Origin: Apodemus sylvaticus
Taxonomy: Eukaryota > Chordata > Mammalia > Rodentia > Muridae
Reading direction: 5' to 3'
Length of the DNA stretch: 64,000 nucleotides
Assembly: GCF_947179515.1 (NCBI RefSeq)
Contig: NC_067473.1
Span: 129,849,435 to 129,913,434 of the forward strand
This document shows, one piece after another, positions 23,009-33,330 of the stretch (position 1 is the stretch's first letter; each line of letters opens with the position of its first letter). The translations under genes were made by a program, and so were the position numbers. The notes below the pieces were generated by a model. That model was not told the DNA's origin, ran no database searches, and saw only the letters and a list, made by a program, of their open reading frames with translations.

Positions 23009-23595
23009 ATTCATTGTTTCTAATGGCTGAATAGTACTCCATTGTGTAGATATACCACATTTTTTGCATCCATTCTTCTGTTGAGGCATACCTAGGTTTT
23101 TTCCAGCTTCTGGCTATTATAAATAGGGCTGCTATGAACATAGTGGAGCATATATCCTTATTACATGCTGGGGAATCCTCTGGGTATATGCCAAGGAGTG
23201 GTATAGCAGGATCTTTCAGAAGTGACATGCCCAGTTTTCTGAGGAACCGCCAGACTGATTTCCAAAGTGGTTGCACCAATTTGCAACCCCACCAGCAGTG
23301 GAAGAGTGTTTCTCTTTCTCCACATCCTTGCCAACACCTGCTATCTCCTGAATTTTTAGTCTTAGCCATTCTGACTGGTGTAAGATGAAATCTCAGGGTT
23401 GTTTTGATTTGCATTTCCCTAATGACTAATGAAGTTGAGCATTTTTTAAGATGCTTCTCAGCCATCCGAAGTTCTTCAGGTGAAAATTCTTTGTTTAACT
23501 CTGTACCCCACTTTTTAATAGGGTTAATTGGTTTTCTGGGGTCTAACTTCTTGAGTTCTTTGTATATATTGGATATTAGCCCTCTATCTGATGTA
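23009..23595 (-). mobile_element. LINE-1 ORF2 fragment (minus orientation), tail-to-tail with the previous one
   Basis: The minus strand encodes the C-terminal ORF2 motifs PAIPLLGIYPED, MFIAALFIIARSWKKP and YIYTMEYYSAIRNNEF at the left. Upstream ORF2 sequence extends to about 23595. It overlaps the plus fragment in L1 coordinates by roughly 370-390 bp, with many substitutions between the two, so the pair forms an imperfect inverted repeat. The 210-codon minus-strand ORF (23465-22833) is an artefact of reading across this junction. Confidence 0.9.
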
Positions 23596-23599
23596 GGTG

Positions 23600-23855
23600 T
23601 CTGAACTCCTGATCCCTCACTAGAGAAGCTCCTTGAGGCAGGGCATTGCTAGAGGAAATGGGTCACTGGAAATAGTCTTGCTTCCTGACTGTGGAAGCAA
23701 GGTAACCAGCTTCCTAATTCTGCAGCACTAGACTTTTCTAGGCATGGAGAAAAGAAAGTTCTTGACATGCAAGCAAGAATAAATCCTTCCTTAGTTAATT
23801 TGCATCTTGTTATTTATTTACTCGGAACAATTAGAAATGTAGCAAACACAGAAAT
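23600..23855 (+). repeat. Rodent interspersed repeat, family not named
   Basis: 'gaggaaatgggtcactgg' and a 3' part with 'aagaataaatccttccttagttaatttgcatcttgtt' resemble a rodent repeat that usually ends in 'aataaa...gttgc...ttggtcatggtg'. It may be the same family as 43085-43395, in the opposite orientation. Confidence 0.5.
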
Positions 23856-24761
23856 GTTCTAGAATCATGAGTGTCTGTTTCTTCATCTGAACACTGCTTA
23901 AAGAATTGCTGTTTTTGAAACATGTTGTACTCTGTACATGTATATGTTATCAAGTAGAGGTACAGGGTCTCATGTTGAGTGATTGGTCGATGGTTATTTG
24001 GGGCGGCTATAGAATAGACTAGACATGCTGTCTAGATAACAGCTTTAGGCAACGTGGATGCCACCCCCCCACCCCGCCAGTTTCCAATTCCATTCTCTGT
24101 TTCCTGATCCTCTAGGACTTGAACTTCCACCCCACAATGCTGCCATTAAAGATGTGGGTGCTGCAGGTACCATTCCTTCTCTGCCATTATAGACTATATA
24201 CCTGAAACAATGAGCCAAAGGGAACCCTGCCGACTTCAAGTTGATTCTCTTGGGGATTTTTCATGGCCATGAGAAAAAGAACTAAGGCGCTGTGTTCAAA
24301 GGGTTTTAATGAAATTACTAGGTAGCCATTAATGGAACCAACTAAAGAATTAATCACTTCTATGACAAGACACTAGGCCAGTATTTAAATATTTTTTAAT
24401 AAAGTAAGTAGCTTCCCATGTGCTGATTTAGAAATATCCCTAAGTACACTGAGTAGAGTGAAAATGGTTCTGAAAGTGTTGTGTGTATGTGTGGGTATGC
24501 ATTTACTCAAAGGAGGTTACTCTTCTATTCATATGTGTTTATGTTTAAGAATACACTAAATGCCTGAGTGATGGTCAAGGGGACATAAACATTAAGCTGA
24601 ATGAAATGGAAATCAAGATTTGAAAAAACTAGTAACTCAACTAGAAAACTCAGAAGAAAGTCTAACAACGAATAAATAGGTCGAACTATCAGGGGTTAAG
24701 GGTGAAATAGAGGAATTTGACCATGCAGCAAAGAATGTGAACAGTTTAAGACATGACACAC
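23856..24761. other. Mostly unique sequence, possible repeat tail at 24050-24290
   Basis: 'caatgagccaaagggaaccctgccgacttcaag...catggccatgagaaaaagaactaagg' looks like the 3' end of the rodent repeat ending 'gtgagccaaaataaaccc...aactaag'. The rest is not recognised. Confidence 0.4.
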
Positions 24762-24788
24762 CACACACACACACACACACACACACAC

Positions 24789-24852
<64 letters not shown>
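24762..24852. repeat. (CA)n(GA)n compound microsatellite
   Basis: About 35 bp of CA-rich sequence switch directly to about 54 bp of uninterrupted GA. Confidence 0.97.
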
Positions 24853-24854
<2 letters not shown>

Positions 24855-25672
24855 CACACATATAGAGCAGGGACAGGAAGGGAGCTCCTATAGGAACTGT
24901 GAAACATCATGAAAAGACCAAACCTTCAAAGTACCAAAATAGACAGGAGAAAACTCTCAGGTCAATGTCACAGATCAGATCTTTAACAAAATTGAAGAAG
25001 AACTTTTCCCTCCCCACAAACTAAGGAAAGTCGTACCCATGCAAATACATGAAGCACACAGAACACCAAAAGAGACAGGACCAAAGAAGAAACATCCCTT
25101 GGTATAGCATAGTTAAAACACTAAATCCAGAACAAAGAAACAATACTGAAAGCTGCAAGAAAAGTCACATATAAAGAAAAGCCCATCCAAATAAGTTTCC
25201 TAGCAGAATTAATTGCAAATAGGATTCTATACCAGTTGGCAGAGGCTTTGAATCAAATGGTGAGGAGAGAAATTTGGCTTCCGCAGAAAGTTGAATTGTA
25301 TATATTATATAAACTTTTAGCTATAGTTTCGAAATTTTAAGCTTGTAGGACAGAATGACACACCCATTTCATGGCTTCTGCTAGCATTGATGGCTTGGCT
25401 TAAATAACTGAAGGTCACTGTCACAAGGCTTAAGGTTGTATCTAGCCACAAGTAGAAACAGAACTACAGTGAGTAATGATGCCTATCATCTGTCTAGTCT
25501 CAGTGTTGAAACACACATTGACTTTTGACTCAGTGTTTTCATTATCTCTGAAGCTCTGAGGACATAGAAACACTTAAAGCATCCTACATTCAAGCAAAAA
25601 ATGAGAAGCCCCTATTAGATCTTCTGTGATTTGTTTATGGTTTCTCAATTTGCTCTTTGCTTTGCTTTTCAT
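24853..25672. other. Unique non-coding sequence
   Basis: I recognise no gene. A-rich stretches such as 25000-25170 faintly resemble old L1 coding sequence, but I cannot support that. Confidence 0.35.
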
Positions 25673-25722
25673 TATTATTATTAATTATTATTATTATCAT
25701 CATCATCATCATTATTATTATT
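25673..25722. repeat. (ATT)n/(ATC)n microsatellite
   Basis: ATT units surround an internal block of five ATC units. Confidence 0.93.
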
Positions 25723-25729
25723 CCTTTTA

Positions 25730-25945
25730 CTTTTGAGATAGGATTGTATATGGCCCACACTGGCCTCTAGATCCCTGTGCACACAAGGATGGACTTGGAT
25801 ACCTAATCCACCTACCTACCTCTCTGCTAAGATTATAGACATGCATCCTCACACTCAATTTATGCAGCACTGGGGATTGGACCTAGGGCTTTGTGCATGC
25901 TAGGCAAGTACTCTACCAACTGAGCCAGAGCCCCAGGCCCCTCAC
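25730..25945 (-). repeat. B4-type SINE (B1-like plus ID-like halves)
   Basis: Read on the minus strand, the element starts with an ID-like head: 'ggctctggctcagttggtag', then 'agtacttgcctagcatgc', then 'aggtccaatccccagtgctg'. It continues into a B1-like half ending 'cctatctcaaaagta'. This matches the B4 composite well. Confidence 0.82.
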
Positions 25946-27289
25946 TTTTTCTTTGAAATCCAGAGCACAAGTCACTTCCATCATTAGCCTAATCCAATCA
26001 AACATACATTCACCGAATAAATGAGGGACTCTAACACACCACACAATCCCCTCTATGACGACTTTGAAAATCTGTAAAAAGCCTTTTCTGAAACAATTGC
26101 CTCCTTCTTCTTTGTCTGCCCTGTCTCCTTCTTCCCCTTGCTTCTGCCACTGTGTAAATCTCACGCTCTACATCAGAGACCAAGTTTTTATCAGAGACTC
26201 CACATTTAAGGATTGCGGCATGTGGCTCCCTAAAATAGAAAGCTTTGTGACCTTTCTCCAAATCCTCCCTATCCCATATATCCTTCCCAGATCCACAGCC
26301 CATTCTTTCTAGGGAAGGAGCAGTGTAAAGAATGCACAGCCAGCGAGAGGCTTTGGAGCCCAGCGGGGCTGGATGGATGTATGCATATACATGGGATCAG
26401 GGTGAACCGGATGGACCGTCTCTCCCAGTGAGTGAGAGTCTTAAACCGAGATTAACCTTGAAGCTCAAATTAGATAAAAACAAATAGAAATTTCTCCACA
26501 GGAATAAGAGCTTAATATAAAGGAGAAGTATTCCGTAGCCCACATAACTTTAATTAAGATGAAAGGGTTTCCGAGTATCTGCTTCCTTGACAATCTTATG
26601 TTTAAAGATGTGTGTTGCGCTCAGCATGAAGGAACTAGTCTACACAGCTCATTATTCTCTCTTCCAAAGGCCTACTTTGGGAGCTCCTTTGTAAAGCCTG
26701 AGCATTCACTGCCAGTTCCCTCCCCAAGCTTGCGGTCCTCTAGGGTTTTGTTACATTCTTCAGGAATCTGGAGACCCCCTGACTATAAGTCAGGTATATG
26801 TTGTAGCCCAGATACCCCTTCCAGTTGACATCAACAAGGATAGACATACCTATTTTTTCTAAGAGCTACGAAAGTTGGGAATGGACATGGCCAGCTGCCT
26901 GTGTAATTGATTTCTCACATGGAATTTATTAGAACAAGACTCTTTTTCTAAGATCGAGAACATCTATCAGGAAGCAGTATGGGCACAAAAACACATTGAA
27001 AGGCTAAAAAAACTTCCCTGGTGTTGCTGAAAGATCGACAGGAGGTTTTAAAATGTCATCTTAGTGGTAGAGTTTTGATGTTTGGGGTAAACATTCTTCC
27101 ATTTCCTTCTCTGCTTCTAAATGATGGCTGGACATCAGGATTCATGGCACACATTGGTTAGAAACAGATGCTCAAGGCATAGCACAGGACCATCCTGGAA
27201 AGCTGTTCAGTGCAGGCATGCTAGCCTACCAGATGTGCAGGGCTGGCCTCAAGGTTCGCTCACCACGTGACAAGGTTATCAGTGGCATT
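25946..27289. other. Unique non-coding sequence
   Basis: No gene is supported. ORFs of 83 to 90 codons on both strands at 25913-26312 overlap and have Arg/Gln-rich or hydrophobic composition from a C/T-rich stretch. Confidence 0.4.
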
Positions 27290-27405
27290 CCTTCCCTCAG
27301 CCTCAATTCCCAGCCTGTGAAAACAGTCACAGTAGTAGGGGGCTTAAATTAGATAATGCATACAAAATCTACGTGTGCATGAGTCACAATAAAAATTCAA
27401 GTAAA
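27290..27405 (+). repeat. MIR SINE relic
   Basis: The order 'cctcagcctcaattcccagcctgtgaaaac', 'cttaaattagataatgcata' and 'tcacaataaaaattcaag' matches the 3' half of MIR ('cctcagtttcctcatctgtaaaatg...ttaaatgagataatgcatg...caataaatg'). Confidence 0.65.
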
Positions 27406-27559
27406 TTCAGGACACTTCTTCACATTGTAAATTCCAACAGGGATCCAACATGCATAAACTGCTTTCTGGTTGTTGAGTTTCACCTCTAGGTGGGAACATT
27501 AATTAATGATTTATCTAATTATTTAACATCCCAAGGCCATAGCCCCCATAGTGCTAAAT

Positions 27560-27660
27560 CAGAGATAATATTTTCCACCTTGAAAGAGTTGTTGCAAACA
27601 GAAAGACAGAGTATAAGGCAACTTCTAGGGCTGGTAAGAGCTTAATAAGTGGGAGACCCT
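27560..27660 (+). repeat. MIR SINE relic (weaker)
   Basis: 'gataatattttccaccttgaaagagttgttgcaaaca' and 'gagcttaataagtg' fit the MIR 3' part. It lies 150 bp downstream of another MIR relic in the same orientation. Confidence 0.5.
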
Positions 27661-28402
27661 GGTGATTCTTAAATAAGTGGCATATGTATTAGCAAGGCAT
27701 TGTGTTTGGGACAATAGAATATGGGAGGTGAGTTTTTATTATTATCTTCATAGATACAATTAAATTTATTCATAAGATATAGGGCAAATACTTGATGCAG
27801 AATGAAAGACCAAAAGCCAGAGGACTATCCCAACAAAGCTTTTGTAATTAGAAAAAATATAGTGACCTGTATCCAAATATAACAAGCTTGGGAACTAAGA
27901 GATATCAGCCCCTCCCATCCCACCAAGCCTCAGATCTTTGGGTATTCACTGTACCATTGTTGTTGTTGCTGTCGTCATCATTGTTCTTGTTTAAAGCAAA
28001 GACAGTTCATGGTGAAATAAAGCAAAAAATTCTGTTTTAGAGTGAGTTTTCAAGTCTTATTCCACCATAGCTCATTTTCCCTGTATAGTGCCTACCCCAA
28101 GTAGGCTGGCTGAAACATACCTTGCTATATGAATATAATCAGAAATAAAGTGCTCTAATGCATTCAAGCCAGATTACTGCTTCAGAGCCTACATGAGCAG
28201 CAATTTCTCACAATTTGGCGAATTAATACCCTACAGAAATATTACTCAAAGCATCACTTGCACAAAGTCCAATGGCATAAAGTACGTCAACACTCAAATG
28301 GGTCTTGTTCACATCAGCAAGGGAAAATAAATATGTATCAATTTAACAGAAGCCCAAGATGGCTGAATGATCCAACACACAAGACCCAACACACAAGACC
28401 CT

Positions 28403-28405
<3 letters not shown>
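27661..28405. other. Unique non-coding sequence
   Basis: I recognise neither gene nor repeat apart from a short GTT/GTC trinucleotide patch near 27957-27980. Confidence 0.4.
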
Positions 28406-28458
<53 letters not shown>

Positions 28459-28515
28459 TGGAGAATGGAGGGAGGAAAGGAGGGAGGGAGGGAGGAAGGG
28501 AGGAAGAGAGGAGCA
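28406..28515. repeat. (GA)n and GGGA polypurine tract
   Basis: About 50 bp of pure GA pass into about 60 bp of GGA/GGGA-rich sequence. The long purine strand could adopt triplex DNA. Arg/Glu-rich and Ser/Leu-rich ORFs here are artefacts. Confidence 0.96.
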
Positions 28516-29042
28516 AGCTGAAATATACTCCAGGAAGGGAAGGGCTAGCATTAGCGCATTAGCATTCCCACACATACATTTCAGAGTAGCTACTATTTTC
28601 TTTTGTGTAAAAAGAAAAAAAATCTTTTCCCTTTTTCTTGAAATACCAAGTCTTCTGTTCTCCACCCATCATCAAAAAGATACCAGTGTTAGAATATGCT
28701 ACCTAGTTGCAATGATGAACTTAGAAATGGTGAGTGTTTATCATAGCAGGAAGACATAAGGCATTGGGGGGAGCCTGGGATGGTAGCCAACTGAGACAAA
28801 TACTGCATTAAATGGGGTTCAGCCACTAAGAGGCACTAAGACATACCCCAAATTGTGAAAATTCAGGTTCTTTAGGAGATCATAAAATTGTCCATGTTTA
28901 TCTAATATCTCTACATATTTTCAGATTTAGTGAAAGACATGGCCATTCCTGTACCTATACAGCAAGTTTATTCTCACTTTTCAAGGTCATGAGAACTGTG
29001 TGTTACTGCATACTCAAGGGAAGCAACATCTGTTTTGTTTTG

Positions 29043-29086
<44 letters not shown>
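29043..29086. repeat. (GT)n microsatellite
   Basis: About 21 uninterrupted GT units lie just upstream of a B3 SINE. Confidence 0.97.
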
Positions 29087-29119
29087 TGTTTGCTTTTCTT
29101 TTCTGTTTGTTTTCATGTT

Positions 29120-29325
29120 ATTTTATGTATGTAGATGTTTTGCCTGTGTACATGTCTATGCACCATGTGTATGCCTCATCCTCACAGAGACCAGAAGAAG
29201 ACATCAGATCTCCTGTGTCTGGAATTATAGACAGTTGTGAGCCAGCACAAGGGTGCTGATAATTGAAGCCAGGTCCTCTGGAAGAGCAGCCAGTGCTCTT
29301 AACTGCTGAGCCGTTCCTCTGCTCA
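29120..29325 (-). repeat. B3 SINE
   Basis: Read in reverse it gives 'gttttgcctgtgtacatgtctatgcaccatgtgtatgcc', 'ggaattatagacagttgtgag' and 'gccaggtcctctggaagagcagccagtgctcttaactgctgagcc', the full B3 order. Confidence 0.9.
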
Positions 29326-29593
29326 CTGCAGCATATGTTTTAATATAGTTAATATAGCCCTCAAGCGTCGCCAACCCAGATCAACATCTCTAAGCATATT
29401 TAGCTCTCAATGGTAGGTTCACGGTCAAAGAAGAGAAGCACACCTCTCTCAGTGAAAGAGCCCTTTAGACTGTGTCCTATTCATTTAGTCATTATTACTG
29501 TCGTTTGGATGCATCTCTCCCAAATCTCATTGTAAAAGCCTAATTCCCAGCATAGAGCTATTGGGAGGTGATATGATCAGTTGAACTTTGGGC
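29326..29593. other. Unique non-coding sequence
   Basis: Nothing recognisable lies between the B3 and the pentanucleotide array. Confidence 0.4.
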
Positions 29594-29760
29594 TTTCTCT
29601 TCTCTTCTCTTCTCTTCTCTTCTCTTCTCTTCTCTTCTCTTCTCTTCTCTTCTCTTCTCTTCTCTTCTCTCTCCCTCCCTCCCTCCCTCCCTTCACCCTC
29701 CCTTCCTCACTCCATCCTTCCCTTCTTCCCCCCTCCCAGCATCCCACCCATCCCTCTATT
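29594..29760. repeat. (TTCTC)15 array and polypyrimidine tract
   Basis: About fifteen perfect TTCTC units (29594-29670) run into CCCT repeats and a further C/T-rich stretch. The tract is almost free of purines on the plus strand for about 100 bp. Confidence 0.96.
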
Positions 29761-30039
29761 TCTCTGTATCTGTCTCAGATTCCTGGCTCTGAATGTGCAT
29801 AATCCCCCTGATAAACAGTTCTGCCATGATGGCTCTCACCAGAGACCCAGAGCACGGGGCCTGTAGACCTCCCTCAGCCTTGAATTTAAAGAGGCAAGAG
29901 CCATAGAGAACAAGTCTCTTCTTCCCAGTGAGTCAGAGTCTGATATTAAGTTACAGAAGTATTTTACAGTACATTACAGGACAGAAGTAATCAATCACTA
30001 TATAAGATGGAAAGCTGATTAAATCAGATCTAATGAAAC

Positions 30040-30120
30040 TTGAGTGCCTACTGTGTAGTAGGCACTGCTCTGGACTATAGGCCAATGCTCAGCAGTAGGG
30101 CAAACAAGTCCTTTTCTCAT
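30040..30120 (+). repeat. Ancient mammalian repeat relic
   Basis: 'gagtgcctactgtgtagtaggcactgctctgga' and the following 'cagtagggcaaac' match the widespread mammalian motif 'ttgagcacctactatgtgccaggcactg...gtgaacaa'. I do not assign the family. Confidence 0.55.
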
Positions 30121-30387
30121 AAAGTTAGGTACAGTTAAATTAGTGGTATGCTGTAAAAATTTCCCCCTGTGGCCTTGATGCTATTAAGTTTGAGACTTTT
30201 TTTTAAAAAACACTTCAGGTTTCAAGTCTACAGATTAGAGATATTCAGTCTTTGTTCTAATCTGGGCTTTGTTTTCCCATGACTTATTTCATATCTATTA
30301 ACATCTTCCTTTTATTAATAAGTGAAAAAAAGAACCTGGAAATTGTTTTTTAAAATGTCAAGGACTAAAACTGAAAATATAATTGTT

Positions 30388-30526
30388 TCTGAATTAGTGG
30401 CACATACCTTTAATCCCAACACTCAGAGGCTGAGGCAGGCAGCTGTCTGTCCGAGGCCAGCCTGGTATCTCCACAGTGGAGACAAACAGAGAGCTATGCA
30501 GAGAAACTGTGTCTCAAAAAAAATGA
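30388..30526 (+). repeat. B1 SINE
   Basis: 'tggcacatacctttaatcccaacactcagaggctgaggcaggcag', 'ccgaggccagcctggtat' and 'gcagagaaactgtgtctcaaaaaaaa' give a nearly full B1. Confidence 0.88.
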
Positions 30527-30597
30527 TGTCAGTTTATAAAAATTCAAAGTCTATAGTATTTCTGATAATTTTATTTAATAATTCTTTTGGTTTGGTG

Positions 30598-30652
30598 TGG
30601 ATTGGGTTGGGTTGGGTTGGGTTGGGTTAGGTTGGGTTGGATTGGGTTTTTT
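30598..30652 (+). repeat. (GGGTT)n array with G-quadruplex potential
   Basis: Five uninterrupted GGGTT units (about 30604-30628) plus flanking GGTTG variants give more than four GGG runs separated by TT on the plus strand, the textbook pattern for intramolecular G4 DNA. Confidence 0.92.
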
Positions 30653-31569
30653 GGTGCCTTCTTGGTGTGTCTTTTACTTGGTCCAGATTACTGGTAGATA
30701 CAACATAAGTAATCACATAGAGTCCTTGGACCTGTCATTCCATTGTTTCCTCCTTGTTACAATTGTTGATGCACACTTTTCAAAAGTCAAAATCAAGTTC
30801 TCAGGTAGAGTCATGACCTTAGTCCTACAACATGCTGTCCCCTGAAGCACCCAGCTTCAGACATGGGGTTACAATCAAAAGAACTGTTCTACGGTGCAAA
30901 GAAAGCAATGGACCCTTTATAAGTTTTGTGGAAAAAAAAATTCAACATTAACATCTTTTTGCTTTTGCATTCAGTGTGGAATACTTAATTCAGCCCTGGG
31001 TTGAGAGTTTTTAGGAATTTTAAAAATCATTTGTTGAACTAAGGGCTTCACTTCTCCTGTGAAGTTTATCATTTCCTGGTATTAGATACAGCTTTTCATT
31101 TAATTAATTTTAATACAGTAATTTATTTTTATATTTTCCTCTAATCTTGTCAACCCAGTGTGGATTTTCCTTTTAATAAAGTACAGGGTAAGCTACTTAA
31201 AGTGGACTAATTGGACGAAGCCTGGCTTGTCCATTTGATCAGAACGGACATCTGAAGGAAGATGGGGGGCTGGAGAGGGTAGCCAGGGAAAGGGTAGACA
31301 ACTCGTGCTTAGAATCTCCAAAGAGCCAGAGATACAGGTACACTCGCCAAATGCAGAGGCTGAGGGTACAGCGCAGCACGGGGCCTTGACAGAGACTTCA
31401 GGAAATCAGTCTCCCATGTGGCATAAGCAGCAAGCCTAACAGCTGCTAGAAAAGAGAGGGAGAAGCTGAGTGGGTCATAATTCACTATGCAGTCCTATAT
31501 ACGCTTGTCCTCTGGTAACATTGTGGAGACAAGCTGAGGCACATGCATTTTTCTGGTCTCTTGGCTCTA
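30653..31569. other. Unique non-coding sequence
   Basis: I recognise no gene or repeat. The stretch 30930-31190 is AT-rich with TTAATTAA-type words. Confidence 0.4.
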
Positions 31570-31740
31570 AATATGTATATGTATGTATATGAATCTGTAT
31601 GTGTATATGATGTATATGTATATGATGTATATGTATATGATGTGTATGTATATGATGTATATGATGTATATGTATATGTACATGTACATGTGTATGTATA
31701 TGTGTATGTGTATGTATATGTATACACACATATGCATATA

Positions 31741-31811
<71 letters not shown>
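31570..31811. repeat. TATG-rich satellite-like array ending in (TA)30
   Basis: About 180 bp of GTATAT/GATGTATAT variants lead to a pure (TA)n run of about 60 bp (31752-31811). ORFs up to 120 codons on both strands (Ile/Tyr, His/Thr, Tyr/Met repeats) come only from the array. Confidence 0.97.
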
Positions 31812-31814
<3 letters not shown>

Positions 31815-32120
31815 CTTATAGGCAAACCATAATTCTCTTCTTTTCAAAGAATCCTGCCTTCCATTTTGATTTGTCTTCAGGGTAGACTGTGTGAGAGAGC
31901 AAGCACATGCTAGACTCTAGGGTTGAAAGAATAAAATGTATTCTGTCCAAAATAAGGCTATGCAGTATTGGAATAAACCCCAAGAAGACCTCAACCGTTC
32001 TTGAGCGGAGCCTGACTGCGCTCATTTAGGATACTGAGATGTAGTTAGTGGTCGAGGTCAGCAGTTCCAAACTGAGGCTGTTTGGGTTTGCGCAGCGCAT
32101 GAACCATTGTGTAGGACTGC

Positions 32121-32220
32121 GGACTTTGCCATCTGTAAAGCGAGTGTATAATATTGTTTGTCTCGGTGTTCTTAGGGTATAAATGTGACCCGCCATGGTA
32201 AGCTCTGTGTTAGCTGATAT
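32121..32220 (+). repeat. MIR SINE relic
   Basis: 'gccatctgtaaagcgagtgtataatattg' and 'tcttagggtataaatgtga' correspond to the 'ctcatctgtaaaatgggnataatan...tagggataaatg' part of MIR. Confidence 0.55.
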
Positions 32221-33024
32221 TGTTTGTGAGACCATGGCATCATGGCTTAAGCCATGGGAGCCCACTGGCTCACTTCAAAACCAGCTGCAGATGTGCACAT
32301 TACATCTTCACATCCTCCTGTCCCTCGGCCCTTTCTCTTAGCCGACGCCTCTCTTGGCAAGTTCCCTTCCTTGGTTTTATCATCACTACCACTACACACA
32401 CTGGCCACAGGCTATGCCCCAAATCAAATAAGAGATTCTGTTCTCCTAAGGCGCTGAACTCCCACTCCCCACCCACAACCCTGTGTCCACGAACAGGCTT
32501 GAGACATAAGGCCCAGCCCTGGAGTGTTCCTGGAACTGAGACAGACAGACCCATCACATGCCATTCTACAGGAGGAGTAAGGACGTAAAAGCTGCCTGGA
32601 GTGTGCAGAGGTGGCAAATGCAGAAGCAGAATGTGTGGGTGTGGTTCAGAAGAAGGCCGGTCTGACACACCAGAGTCTTCTGAAGATCCTCATTGGCAAA
32701 ACAAATTCCCCTCTTTGCGCTGAAGCTGTGGTGTCGTGGACACTACAGGGATTCTGCACAAGAGGAAACCCTGGTTTTGCCAAGTGCATTTTACAATAGA
32801 ATGTATGATTGACCTATTTAAGTGGCTTTGATTAAAATATATTTTGCCTAGGGTGTAACTGCTTCTACATTGTCTATATTGTAGATTCATCTCTAAAATG
32901 TTCCATAGACAAAGATGACGAGTGTCAATCATTCATCAGGTTTCCTTGAGCAGAGATGTTCTTACTACTATGAACTTGTTCTTCAAGATGAACCTGATTC
33001 AATGTATGTAGGCTTATGTATAAA
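32221..33024. other. Unique, slightly GC-richer sequence with ORFs on both strands
   Basis: ORFs of 122 codons exist on both strands (32220-32588 plus, 32668-32300 minus). They overlap each other, share no domain I know, and start within or beside a MIR relic. I do not call a gene. Confidence 0.4.
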
Positions 33025-33250
33025 CAGTGGATATAATATATATATATATATATGTATGTATATATTACATATACAGATAGACAAAGCCACATATATGTGT
33101 GTCTACATATGCATATACACTATATGCATATCTACACATACATATGCATATATACTATATTATACACTATATGCATACACCTGTACATCATGTAGTATAC
33201 TACATATCCATATTCATATATGTATACATATACATCATATACATTGTATA
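33025..33250. repeat. TATA/CATA low-complexity stretch
   Basis: Degenerate ATAT, GTAT and CATA words fill about 220 bp. It probably arose from an old dinucleotide array. Confidence 0.85.
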
Positions 33251-33257
33251 AAATCCC

Positions 33258-33330
33258 AACATTCAAGGGGCTAAGGTAGTAGTAATGTGAGTTTGCAGCC
33301 AGACTGTACTACATAGTAATACCATATAAG
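33258..33330 (+). repeat. B1 SINE fragment
   Basis: 'atcccaacattcaaggggctaaggtag' and 'gcagccagactgtactacatagtaa' match the central part of B1. Confidence 0.65.

Noticed and set aside
22833..23465. 210-codon minus-strand ORF with L1 motifs
   Set aside because: It crosses the junction of two oppositely oriented L1 fragments, so it is not a gene and not a continuous ORF2.
24853..25300. Old L1 coding sequence
   Set aside because: The A-rich composition resembles L1 but I could not match any ORF1 or ORF2 motif in order.
28309..28759. ORFs of 118-130 codons around the GA tract
   Set aside because: Arg/Glu and Ser/Leu runs arise from the purine tract.
30598..30652. Interstitial telomere repeat
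   Set aside because: The unit is GGGTT, not TTAGGG; only one TTAGG variant is seen, so it is a simple pentanucleotide repeat.
31475..31885. ORFs of 92-120 codons on both strands
   Set aside because: They consist only of Ile/Tyr, His/Thr or Met/Tyr repeats translated from the TATG/TA array.
32220..32668. 122-codon ORFs on both strands in a GC-richer patch
   Set aside because: They overlap antisense, begin at a MIR relic, and have no protein family resemblance or CpG island.
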